DNA from: Aliidongia sp035943795
GTDB lineage: Bacteria; Pseudomonadota; Alphaproteobacteria; ATCC43930; CGMCC-115725
Length of the DNA: 64,000 nt
Direction: 5' to 3'
NCBI RefSeq assembly: GCF_035943795.1
Contig: NZ_DASZBY010000050.1
Span: 62,001 to 126,000, forward strand
Each line of letters begins with the position of its first letter. The stretch's first letter is position 1. The translations under genes were made by a program, and so were the position numbers. The notes below the pieces were generated by a model. That model ran no database searches and was not told the origin of the DNA. It saw only the letters and a list, made by a program, of their open reading frames with translations. Positions 17,273 to 24,565 of this stretch are shown piece by piece.

Positions 17273-18385
17273 ATGAAGCTGCTCCATATCACCTCGGCCT
17301 TTCCTCCCTCCATTGGCGGGGTCGAGACGTTCGTCGCCGATCTTTCGGCCTGGCAAGCCGCGAACGGTGTCTTCGCGACCGTGGTGGCGGGCAGCACCGA
17401 CGGCGATGCGAGGGAGGAACACCACAACGGCGTCCCGCTGCATCGCCTGCCGTTCGTGGACGTGCTCGGCCGCCAGGACCTGGGCGACATCATGGCTCTG
17501 CGTCGCCGATTGGCGTCGTTCGTCGCCAGCCAGGCGCCCGATGTCATCCACCTGCACCCGGTCGCGGCGGAAATGATCTTCATGCGGGACGTCGCCAAGG
17601 CGGCCGCCGTCCCCGTCGTGACCACCCTGCACGTCGACATCGCCTGGCAGCCGGCCGCTTACCAGACCAACCTGCGCGGCTTGCTGGCACGATCCGACAG
17701 GATCGTCGCGGTGTCCCGGCCGATGCTGGAGAATGCGGCCCAGACCTTTCCCGACCTGGCCGGCCAGTTGCGCCTTGTTGAAAACGGCATGCCGTGGCGC
17801 GACCCGAGTGCGGACCAGGCCGAACCGGCGCATTTTCTCTACCTGGGTCGCCTGGCCGGAGAGAAGGGTGTCGACATTGCCCTGCGGGCGGTAGCGCTGC
17901 TGACCGATCGGATCCCTGCCCTGCACCTGACGATCGCCGGCGACGGGCCGGAACGCGCCGCACTCGAAGCCCTGACCGAAGCTCTCGGCCTCGGCGAACG
18001 GGTCAGCTTCCTGGGGCAGGTCGGACGCGATCGGATCTCCACCCTGATGGCACGGCACGTGGCACTGCTGGTGCCGTCGCGCTGGGAGGAACCGTTCGGC
18101 CTGGTCGCGATCGAGGCGGCGATGGCCGGTCGGCCCGCGATCGTCTCCATCTCGGGCGCGTTGCCGATCCTGGTCGAGCATGGCGTCACCGGACTGCATG
18201 TCGAACGCGACGATCCCGAGGCGTTGGCCGACGCGATGATCGGTCTGGTCCAGGCGCCTGCGCGGGCGGCGCTCATGGGGCGCGCCGCCGCCGGGCAGGC
18301 CGCCACCAAATGGTCCATCGCCCGGTGCGGCGAAGCCTACGGACGGATCTATGCCGAGGCGATCGGCGCGAAGCCAGGCGCCTAG
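17273..18385 (+). CDS. GT4-family glycosyltransferase
   Basis: 370 residues, GT-B fold. N-terminal MKLLHITSAFPPSIGGVETF with the glycine-rich acceptor loop; C-terminal nucleotide-sugar domain with YLGRLAGEKGVDIALRAV, LTIAGDGPER, VSFLGQVGRD and the retaining E-x7-E motif in SRWEEPFGLVAIEAAMAGRP. Cytoplasmic, membrane-associated, adding one sugar to a lipid-linked repeat unit; the sugar cannot be predicted. Start ATG 17273. It is divergent from the ABC transporter, with 123 bp between the chosen starts, and ends 10 bp from the convergent nucleotidyltransferase-like gene. Confidence 0.92.
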   Translation: MKLLHITSAFPPSIGGVETFVADLSAWQAANGVFATVVAGSTDGDAREEHHNGVPLHRLPFVDVLGRQDLGDIMALRRRLASFVASQAPDVIHLHPVAAEMIFMRDVAKAAAVPVVTTLHVDIAWQPAAYQTNLRGLLARSDRIVAVSRPMLENAAQTFPDLAGQLRLVENGMPWRDPSADQAEPAHFLYLGRLAGEKGVDIALRAVALLTDRIPALHLTIAGDGPERAALEALTEALGLGERVSFLGQVGRDRISTLMARHVALLVPSRWEEPFGLVAIEAAMAGRPAIVSISGALPILVEHGVTGLHVERDDPEALADAMIGLVQAPARAALMGRAAAGQAATKWSIARCGEAYGRIYAEAIGAKPGA

Positions 18386-18395
18386 CAGTAGCCAA

Positions 18396-19250
18396 TTAGA
18401 TCTTCAAAGGCACCGGGACACCGAGCGCGTCCCGAAGATAGCGGAGCGCCGCCAGCAGGGGTTCCCGCGGAACGCGGGCGCGCAACTCCGCGACGGTTGT
18501 CCATTCGTCGGACGACAGCAGCGACGCCAGCATCGCAGCATCGATCATCGCTGGAACATGGCTCGCTGCGATCGGAGGATAGCCGGTGATGCAGCAGCAG
18601 ACGAACAGCAAGGGCGTCGACAGCAGGGACAAGCCACCGCTTCGGTCGGCGAGAAGTTCATCGACCATCGGGCTGCGGTCGGTCGGGAACAGCCGGTCGA
18701 GCAAAACGACCCGGGCGCCGCTGGCAGCCTTCAGCTCGAGGCCGCCCCCCAGCGTACGCTCCTGCACGAAGCCATCCGCCCTGCAAAGCGCCTGCAGTGC
18801 CGGAAGGGCCTGTGTCTCGGCGATGATCGTGACCGCCGTGATATGGCGCGCCTCCGCCTTCGGATAGGCGATCTGGGCCGTCGCGGCATCGCCGCCGAGC
18901 AGGCTCGACACGCCAGCGTCCTCCATCAGCCCGTTCAGCCGTTCGATGATCGCCAGATAGCGGGTCGTGCGCAGCGGTTCGACCATCTGGGTGAAGCCCA
19001 GCACCGCGCGCAAGGACGGCGGCGCCTTTTCGCCCCGCAATTCGATGGCATAGGCGAGGGCCGGAAGGTTCGATTTGAATGGATTGGGGTTGGCCCTGAG
19101 TGCGGCAAGGCCGCCGCCGAGTTCGAGCCAGCTCTCGAGATCCTGCGCTCCCGTCGGATTTCCCGGCAGGCACGCCCGGACGAAGACGGTATGCAACTCG
19201 CCCGGCCGACGTGGCGGCAGCCAGCGGCGAATCTCCGCTCGGACCGTCAC
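18396..19250 (-). CDS. degenerate NTP_transf_5-like protein lacking catalytic acids
   Basis: 284 residues. I find no direct family motif, but residues 98-165 line up with the nucleotidyltransferase encoded at 22446-23555: LLGGDAATAQIAYP (117-130) matches LLKGLPLAFAYYDHP, and ARHITAVTIIA (134-144) matches HRPIGDLDVMV. At the catalytic positions D126 and D128 of the intact protein this one has A139 and T141, and the lysine of LLKG is replaced by glycine. It therefore looks like an inactive paralogue, perhaps a regulatory or scaffold subunit. The C-terminal LLSTPLLFVCCCITGYPP is hydrophobic. Its start overlaps the GT2 stop by 4 bp, so it is the last gene of the leftward arm. The homology is my reading by eye. 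Confidence 0.65.
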   Translation of the reverse strand: MTVRAEIRRWLPPRRPGELHTVFVRACLPGNPTGAQDLESWLELGGGLAALRANPNPFKSNLPALAYAIELRGEKAPPSLRAVLGFTQMVEPLRTTRYLAIIERLNGLMEDAGVSSLLGGDAATAQIAYPKAEARHITAVTIIAETQALPALQALCRADGFVQERTLGGGLELKAASGARVVLLDRLFPTDRSPMVDELLADRSGGLSLLSTPLLFVCCCITGYPPIAASHVPAMIDAAMLASLLSSDEWTTVAELRARVPREPLLAALRYLRDALGVPVPLKI

Positions 19251-19951
19251 TTGACGCCTGCCGACGGCGGTTTGGCGGCGCGCAGCTTGTCCCGGATGAG
19301 GTCGAGAAATTCGTCTCGCGCATCCTGTGAGGCCACCCGCGACAGGTTGGAATTATGGCGACGGCGCCGGACCATGGCGTCCGCCAGGACGTGCACACCG
19401 ATGCCCTCGGCCTCCGCCCGCATGATCCAGCGGATCAGATCGGTATGCCGGCGGGTCGAATCGAACGGTCCAACCCGGTCGAACGTAGCCTTGGATGCCA
19501 CCAGGGCGGAGGCGCAATAGCCGGGCAGCACCTTGGAAAAACGCGTTTCGGCGACCTGGGCCCGCTCCTCTTCGACCTCCTCCATCCAGAAGTTCTCGAC
19601 GCCGCACACGCAGATGCCCGTGTTCGCGAGAGCCTCCAAGGCCTCAGCCTGCATTTGGAGCTTGCCGGGCACCCAGATGTCGTCGCAGTCGAGCAAGGCG
19701 ACGAGATCACCCTGCGCCTCCGCGATCCCGGCATTCCGCGCGGATGCGGGCCCAAGCGCCGGCGTACGCAAAACCCGGACAGGCGTGCCGAACGCCTCCG
19801 CGACCTCTGCGCTGCGATCGGTTCCCCCATCGTCGACCACGATGATTTCGGAGGGGGGCCTGGTCTGACCGAGCGCACTTTCGATGGCTTGGGCCAGAAA
19901 CCGCTCGCCGTTCCGCACAGGAATGACGCAGGTGATCGAAGCATTCGACAT
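19247..19951 (-). CDS. GT2-family glycosyltransferase
   Basis: 234 residues, a short GT-A enzyme. ITCVIPVRNGERFLAQAIES, SEIIVVDDGGTDRS, GPASARNAGIAEAQGDLVAL and the metal-binding LLDCDDIWVPGKL are classic GT2 marks; the C-terminal RRRRHNSNLSR closes the domain without any membrane helix. Acceptor and sugar are unknown. It sits between the PqqD-like gene (9 bp upstream) and the degenerate nucleotidyltransferase (4-bp overlap), so it is an integral part of this cluster and may glycosylate the product made there rather than the bulk polysaccharide (inference). Confidence 0.88.
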   Translation of the reverse strand: MSNASITCVIPVRNGERFLAQAIESALGQTRPPSEIIVVDDGGTDRSAEVAEAFGTPVRVLRTPALGPASARNAGIAEAQGDLVALLDCDDIWVPGKLQMQAEALEALANTGICVCGVENFWMEEVEEERAQVAETRFSKVLPGYCASALVASKATFDRVGPFDSTRRHTDLIRWIMRAEAEGIGVHVLADAMVRRRRHNSNLSRVASQDARDEFLDLIRDKLRAAKPPSAGVK

Positions 19952-19960
19952 CGGGCAGGC

Positions 19961-20398
19961 TTAAATTTTCTTGGTCGGCAAACGGTCCGTCACCCGGGTC
20001 GGCAATTCCGGCATCGGCGGATCCAGCGCCAGCATCATCGCCATGTCGTCGAACTTGTCGATGCCTGGTTCCGCGTAAGGACCCCATCGCTCGGCAGAGG
20101 CTTGCAGCGCAGGCAAATCCGTTTCGGCCGGCATGGGTACGACGAGCTTTTCCGCGACCAATTGGCCCAGAAACGCGGATATCTGCGCAGGGGCCGTCGC
20201 CGGAACCTCGTCGAACGCGGCCTCGACGGCAGCGACCAGTCGCGGGAGATCGCCACCCTGGGCCAACACCTGCCAAATCACGACGGCACAGCCGGAAAAA
20301 GAGAAGTAGTCACCAGTGACCAGATTTATGGCGATTGCCTCCCTGTCCATGTTCTTGGAGGCAATGTTTTGTTCGTCCACCACATAGATATTCGACAT
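19961..20398 (-). CDS. PqqD-like protein of the HPr-rel-A type
   Basis: 145 residues. Residues 15-88 match the PqqD fold: DREAIAINLVTGDYFSFSG, IWQVLAQGGDLPRLVAAVEA and a winged-helix end QISAFLGQLVAEKLVVP. PqqD proteins bind leader peptides of ribosomal natural products for a partner enzyme, but no radical SAM enzyme or precursor gene is visible here. The tail (about 108-130, YAEPGIDKFDDMAMMLALDP) is an extra conserved-looking motif that I associate with PqqD homologues in exopolysaccharide loci beside an HPr-kinase-like gene. Ordered after the sulfotransferase, 42 bp downstream. Confidence 0.82.
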   Translation of the reverse strand: MSNIYVVDEQNIASKNMDREAIAINLVTGDYFSFSGCAVVIWQVLAQGGDLPRLVAAVEAAFDEVPATAPAQISAFLGQLVAEKLVVPMPAETDLPALQASAERWGPYAEPGIDKFDDMAMMLALDPPMPELPTRVTDRLPTKKI

Positions 20399-20440
20399 TT
20401 ACAATCGTGCCCAAAAAGAGAGAAACGTAAGCAATCGCAA

Positions 20441-21295
20441 TCAGAAAGGATCCGATAGACCCTCGCGGATTTCATCCTGAAGGCCAAAATGCGCGAGCCG
20501 TTCAGTTACTTCAGCGTAGTTCTGGATACTTTCCTCGAGAGAGAGTGTTGAGAGGCGTCCCGCAGCCGGCGGAACCGCTATCGGATCGACGTCGAGGAAT
20601 TTGAAAACGTTCGCACTCGCGGTGGGCCAGTCTCCCACCATCTCGCCATATTCGAGACGATGGACAGAATGCCCGGCGATCATTTCCCCAATCTTCGCAT
20701 GCCAGCGTCGCATTCCGACAAAATATCGAACGACAGCCTGTGGATCGAGTGTGAGCGGACGGTCGACGTACCCTGCCTGCCTGCGTTCGTTTTGGTACAC
20801 GCCGGTCTGCTGCGATTTGACCAGGGAGAGGTAGGATCGTAGCAGGGAATGCCTGACCAGGTGGATGATCGAGAGATCGGTATCGCGTTGCAAGAACGCG
20901 GCAAGTGTCTTGTTTTCCGGCACCAGAAGCTGGCCGTACAGGATTTTGAAGCCGACCGCCCTGATTAGGGGGGAGCGGCCGTTCCAGATGTGCGATGCCA
21001 GGAATTTGGGCCCGTCTTCACGGCAAAGTCGTTCGAGATGACGTTGACTGACGAACGCCGGCGCTTGCTCCTTGCCCCAGCCAATGAATGCGCCATTGAA
21101 GAGTTCGCCGTACGAGGCTATGGCCGGGTGCTGGGACAAGGTCCACACCAGCATGGTCGATCCGGAGCGGGGCGGTGCGACCACGATAAAACGCCGGTAG
21201 TCGAAGGTTTCAACGAATTTGCCGGTGAAAGGCAGGGCTTTTCTCACCGCATCGGCCACAAAAATCGCGCGATTGACTACCTTTATACCGCGCAT
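20441..21295 (-). CDS. sulfotransferase
   Basis: 284 residues from ATG 21295. The 5'-phosphosulfate loop for PAPS is VVAPPRSGSTMLVWTL with PPRSGST at 41-47; the 3'-phosphate-binding region is IIHLVRHSLLRSYLSLVKS. The helix ending FKFLDVDP is also typical of bacterial Stf0/sulfotransferase-type enzymes. It should transfer sulfate from PAPS to a sugar hydroxyl or similar acceptor in the cytoplasm. I chose 21295 over ATG 21358 because an AAGGGT stands about 7 bases upstream of it. It is the first gene of the leftward arm, separated by 86 bp from the divergent HPr-kinase-like gene. No PAPS-synthesis genes are in the window. Confidence 0.88.
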   Translation of the reverse strand: MRGIKVVNRAIFVADAVRKALPFTGKFVETFDYRRFIVVAPPRSGSTMLVWTLSQHPAIASYGELFNGAFIGWGKEQAPAFVSQRHLERLCREDGPKFLASHIWNGRSPLIRAVGFKILYGQLLVPENKTLAAFLQRDTDLSIIHLVRHSLLRSYLSLVKSQQTGVYQNERRQAGYVDRPLTLDPQAVVRYFVGMRRWHAKIGEMIAGHSVHRLEYGEMVGDWPTASANVFKFLDVDPIAVPPAAGRLSTLSLEESIQNYAEVTERLAHFGLQDEIREGLSDPF

Positions 21296-21380
21296 GTCAT
21301 AGACCCTTGATCCAAGCTCTTTGAGCTTGGTACTGACATTCGTGAAACAGCGCAACATTAAGGTATTGGTGAACGTCGCA
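21296..21380. promoter_or_regulatory. bidirectional promoter region of the HPr-rel-A-type cluster
   Basis: An 85-bp gap separates the sulfotransferase start from the ATG of the HPr-kinase-like gene. Both arms must be transcribed from here, or from inside each other's first codons, so they are likely co-regulated. I see no firm -35/-10 pair. AAGG at 21360-21363 could serve a GTG start at 21369 for the kinase-like gene. Confidence 0.4.
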
Positions 21381-22436
21381 ATGATTTCCCAGGTACGCGG
21401 CGACACACAAATCCGCACGGTGGTCGATCTAATCGAAGATGAATTTACTCGGCAGCGCGGCCTCGACGCGCGTCCGGATTTGCGCGTTACCATTGATCTG
21501 GCGAGCCAGCCGGTTCAACTCGAGGTATATGGGCCGGTTCTTGCCGAACATCTGGGTGGGGTGTTCAATCATCTTGTCATAGACGCCGCAACGCCGCGAC
21601 GCGCATTGTTCATCGAGTTGGCGACGCTTCACGAAGCCACCATCGAATTCCGGGAGAAATTGTCCGTGCCGCCCCCGGGCATAGTGGTCGCCGAACCACT
21701 GGGTCCTCTCATGGTGGAACTACATGCCGGATTGTCGGTGGCCACCGATCGCGCCGCGGCACGGGTCACCGCGCTCGCAGGCGCGATAGGCGATCTGCCG
21801 TCATCGCACCTCAGCCACCCTTTCGCCCATGTCTTCGGCTGGCTGGGTGCGCAGCGTCAGGCCTACATCACGCACGGCGCCGCCATCGGCCGTGACGGCC
21901 GCGGCCTGCTGTTCGCGGGCAGCGGCGGCCAGGGCAAGAGTACGACGGCACTCGCCTGCGCCGCCGCCGGCTGGGAATTCGCCGGCGACGATTTCATGAT
22001 GCTGGACCGCACGGCGGCCGGCACCTACGCCGCCCATTCGCTCTATGCGACCGGCCGCCTGCATCCCGCCCAGGCGGCTCGCTTCCCCTCGCTCGTGGCG
22101 AATTGGGACAGCCTGCTCTCGCCCGAGGACAACAAGCTGACCTTGTTCCCTCGTGCCGGCGCCGTCTCGCTGGTGCGCCGCATGACGATCGAAGGGATCG
22201 TGCTGCCCATCGTCGGGCCGGACCAGGGCGAGATCACGCCGCTGCCCCGCGCCGCAGCGTTGCGGGCGCTGATGGCCGATTCGGTCCGGATCTATCCGTG
22301 GCTGACCCGCGAGCGCATGCAATTCTATGCGGAGGCCGTCGAAACGCTGCCTTGCTACAAGCTGACCGTCGGGCCGGACATCGCCGCGATTCCTGCCGCG
22401 GTCGGGCGCGCCCTCGATCGGGCGCTTCAGCGGTAG
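21381..22436 (+). CDS. HprK-related kinase (HPr-rel-A type)
   Basis: 351 residues from ATG 21381 (GTG 21369 is equally possible and better spaced from AAGG). The C-terminal half resembles HPr kinase/phosphorylase: P-loop FAGSGGQGKSTTAL with K186 and S187, then the acidic AGDDFMMLD (201-209) and LYATGRLHPAQ. The N-terminal 140 residues lack HPr-kinase likeness, and the usual HprK phosphorylation/capsule motifs are absent, so its target is not HPr as such. Members of this group sit beside PqqD-like and nucleotidyltransferase genes in exopolysaccharide or exosortase loci; biochemical role unknown. 9 bp separate it from the nucleotidyltransferase gene, so the two form the rightward arm of the cluster. 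Confidence 0.82.
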   Translation: MISQVRGDTQIRTVVDLIEDEFTRQRGLDARPDLRVTIDLASQPVQLEVYGPVLAEHLGGVFNHLVIDAATPRRALFIELATLHEATIEFREKLSVPPPGIVVAEPLGPLMVELHAGLSVATDRAAARVTALAGAIGDLPSSHLSHPFAHVFGWLGAQRQAYITHGAAIGRDGRGLLFAGSGGQGKSTTALACAAAGWEFAGDDFMMLDRTAAGTYAAHSLYATGRLHPAQAARFPSLVANWDSLLSPEDNKLTLFPRAGAVSLVRRMTIEGIVLPIVGPDQGEITPLPRAAALRALMADSVRIYPWLTRERMQFYAEAVETLPCYKLTVGPDIAAIPAAVGRALDRALQR

Positions 22437-22445
22437 TATGGCTTC

Positions 22446-23555
22446 ATGACAAAACGGGAAACCTTGCTGCCGAGCCCCGAGGAAGAGTTGCTGCTGCAAG
22501 CCGCGCTTGGCGACCGGCCGACGGCTCTCCCGGCCTGGGAAGCCTGGTGCAGCGCCTTCGACTACGACGACCTGAACAGCGGCACGCGTCGCCTGTTTCC
22601 GCTGTTGCATGCCAACCTCTCGGCATTCGGCATCGTCGATCGACGGCTCGCTCCGAAGGACGACAGCCAACGGCTCGGCTGGTACCGCAGCCAGCAATTG
22701 ATGCAGCGGCTCCGCCGCGTGCTCTCATCCTTTTCGGACGCGGGCATCGAGACGATTCTGCTCAAGGGCCTGCCGCTGGCCTTCGCCTATTACGACCATC
22801 CGGATCACCGGCCGATCGGCGATCTCGACGTGATGGTCCGCCATCGGGACTGGCGGCGCGCCGTGGATATTCTGATCGCCACGGGCTGGCACACCGACGA
22901 TCCGGAAATAGACCCGTTGCAACGCAGTGCGCATGCCATCGTATTCATCGATCGCCAGGGTTTCGAATTCGACCTGCATTCCTCGCCCTTTCAGGAATGC
23001 GTCGAACTGCCGAAACTGGAAGGCTTCTGGAACGCGGCAATCCCACTGGTACGGCCGGGCATCGTCTCCCTATCGCTGTGCGCGTCGGACCAGCTTCTGC
23101 ATTGCCTGACCCACGGCCTGCGCCGGAACGAGGTATCGAGCGTCCGATGGGTGGCCGACGCCGTCATGATCCTGCGGCGCGAGCCGGAATTGGATTGGCA
23201 GCGATTGCTCGAGCAGAGCGCCATCTTGCGCCTGCGCCGGCCGGTCTCGACCGGCCTTGCCTATGTGGCGGCGCTCTTCCCCAACCTGGTGCCCGCGAAG
23301 ATCCTCGGCGCGTTTGCCGGCCATACCGTCGGCTGGCTGGAGCATGTCGAGTGGCATGCCCGTAAGCACGAGCGGCTCACCGGCCCGGGATCGCGTCTGG
23401 GAGCGTTCTTTCGCCTGCACGGCCAGCGGCCGCTGCGCGATCAACTCGCGGCCTTGCCATCCTATCTCGCCGATACGTTCGGTACGCGATCGCGCGTCGA
23501 AACGGCGATTGCCTTAGGACGCAAAAGCTTGAAGGCGTTGAGAAAACGCTCCTAG
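22446..23555 (+). CDS. uncharacterised nucleotidyltransferase (NTP_transf_5 / PF14907)
   Basis: 369 residues. The nucleotidyltransferase core is at about 92-165: GIETILLKGLPLAFAYY, then HRPIGDLDVMVRHRD with catalytic D126 and D128, followed by a helix and GWHTDDPE. A third acidic position may be in FEFDLHSS (about 177-184). The C-terminal half is helical with LHCLTHGLRRNEVSSVRWVADAVMIL, a pattern typical of this family. The chemistry is untested in this family; it may nucleotidylate a protein or small molecule. Partner genes (HPr-kinase-like, PqqD-like, and an inactive-looking paralogue at 18396-19250) suggest one pathway. Confidence 0.85.
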   Translation: MTKRETLLPSPEEELLLQAALGDRPTALPAWEAWCSAFDYDDLNSGTRRLFPLLHANLSAFGIVDRRLAPKDDSQRLGWYRSQQLMQRLRRVLSSFSDAGIETILLKGLPLAFAYYDHPDHRPIGDLDVMVRHRDWRRAVDILIATGWHTDDPEIDPLQRSAHAIVFIDRQGFEFDLHSSPFQECVELPKLEGFWNAAIPLVRPGIVSLSLCASDQLLHCLTHGLRRNEVSSVRWVADAVMILRREPELDWQRLLEQSAILRLRRPVSTGLAYVAALFPNLVPAKILGAFAGHTVGWLEHVEWHARKHERLTGPGSRLGAFFRLHGQRPLRDQLAALPSYLADTFGTRSRVETAIALGRKSLKALRKRS

Positions 23556-23861
23556 CCTGCGGCCTCGGGCCGGACGCCAGGAGCAAGCTTGCGAACTGAC
23601 GACCGCGCCGCCGGAAGAGCTTCTCTTTCGCGACAGGCAATTGCCCGCAACATTGAATGCGCAGTCGGCGTTCGTCGGAGATTTTTCTTTCTGCAAATTA
23701 AATTAGCAATTTTTCTCATTAAATAATTTTATTTGTAAAATAAATAAAAATCGATACTTTGGCCGAATAAATCTCAGTATCGCTGCATTTACTATGATCA
23801 TCCTTCGAGCGGCGAAATTGATGCCTCTGCGATTCCAATATACTGACGTGGAGATTGCGAG
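23556..23861. other. 306-bp intergenic region with strongly AT-rich centre
   Basis: No gene seen. From 23680 to 23770 the DNA is far richer in A/T than anywhere else in the window. It contains a hairpin-forming repeat ATTTTA-TTTG-TAAAAT at 23726-23741. This probably carries the promoter of the unknown gene at 23862, and might bind a nucleoid protein such as an H-NS/MucR-like silencer (inference). A short GC dyad CGGCC-TCG-GGCCG at 23560-23572 just after the nucleotidyltransferase stop could be part of a weak terminator. Confidence 0.45.
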
Positions 23862-24548
23862 ATGCTTCAGATCTCTCGGGAGGAAAATCAAGAATGCGCA
23901 GAAAAACTGTATTTCCCTGAATGGTTTGACTCGAATATCAAAATTTCCGCCGAGGAAATGCACAAGCTTCCTGCGCGGCGCCCGATCGATCCAGAAAACA
24001 TCACGCTCGCTCTCGACAGCGTCAATCTGCTGTGCGAGGCGTGTCAGTCCTTTGGCGTTTCACCAATCTTCCGCAGCCACGCAGCCTCGCTGACCGCGGC
24101 GGAAAAACAGCGCATCGTAGCGCCAGCCATGGTGCAGAAGACCGTCACACTGCGTATTGGCGGCATGACGGTGCTCTGTACCGCCATTGGCGATCCAATT
24201 CTCCGCCGGGCGGATGCCCGAGAAATCGGAGGACACTTGGGCCTCAGCCGATCGGCGATGAAGAGCCTGCATATAAACCCCGTGGACTTCGATCCGTTGA
24301 GCCAGTTGGGGCTGCCCCAGGGCATGGTATCGCCATTCTTGCCGCCCGGGCGCCGGACTCTTTTGAAGGCAGTCGTTCTGATCGATTCCATCGAAGATGG
24401 ACCAGAGACCGATGGTCTCGTGGCAGTGTCCTTGTCGCTGAACTGGAGCCTTCTGATCGATGCGAAGCGCTTCGGTCTCATTTTGCGGCAATATGCCAAG
24501 CACGCCTACCCTTGGATGCCGCTGATCGATTTGCGCTGCCGACACTGA
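23862..24548 (+). CDS. YbaK-like (aminoacyl-tRNA editing fold) protein, tentative
   Basis: 228 residues from ATG 23862, with GGAG 8 bases upstream. Not confidently recognised. Residues 88-175 have the rhythm of YbaK/ProX aminoacyl-tRNA deacylases: a lysine-threonine strand (PAMVQKTVTLRIGG, K93), a strand with a GD turn (TAIGDPILRR), a helix (AREIGGHLGLS), and the glycine-proline loop LGLPQGMVSPFLPPG at about 149-163, followed by KAVVLID. The N-terminal 80 residues carry four cysteines (C12, C58, C61 and one later) and match nothing I know. Codon use is less GC-biased than in neighbours, hinting at acquisition. Own promoter likely. Confidence 0.6.
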   Translation: MLQISREENQECAEKLYFPEWFDSNIKISAEEMHKLPARRPIDPENITLALDSVNLLCEACQSFGVSPIFRSHAASLTAAEKQRIVAPAMVQKTVTLRIGGMTVLCTAIGDPILRRADAREIGGHLGLSRSAMKSLHINPVDFDPLSQLGLPQGMVSPFLPPGRRTLLKAVVLIDSIEDGPETDGLVAVSLSLNWSLLIDAKRFGLILRQYAKHAYPWMPLIDLRCRH

Positions 24549-24565
24549 AGCTTGCCTCGTGTTCG

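Noticed and set aside
17264..18199. Long 5' extension of the ABC transporter frame on the minus strand
   Set aside because: It is the mirror of the GT4 gene, which has clear GT-B motifs; the extension has no membrane or ATPase likeness.
19961..20398. PqqD gene as evidence for PQQ synthesis
   Set aside because: No pqqA, pqqB, pqqC or pqqE in the window and the C-terminal tail differs; the HPr-rel-A-type reading fits better.
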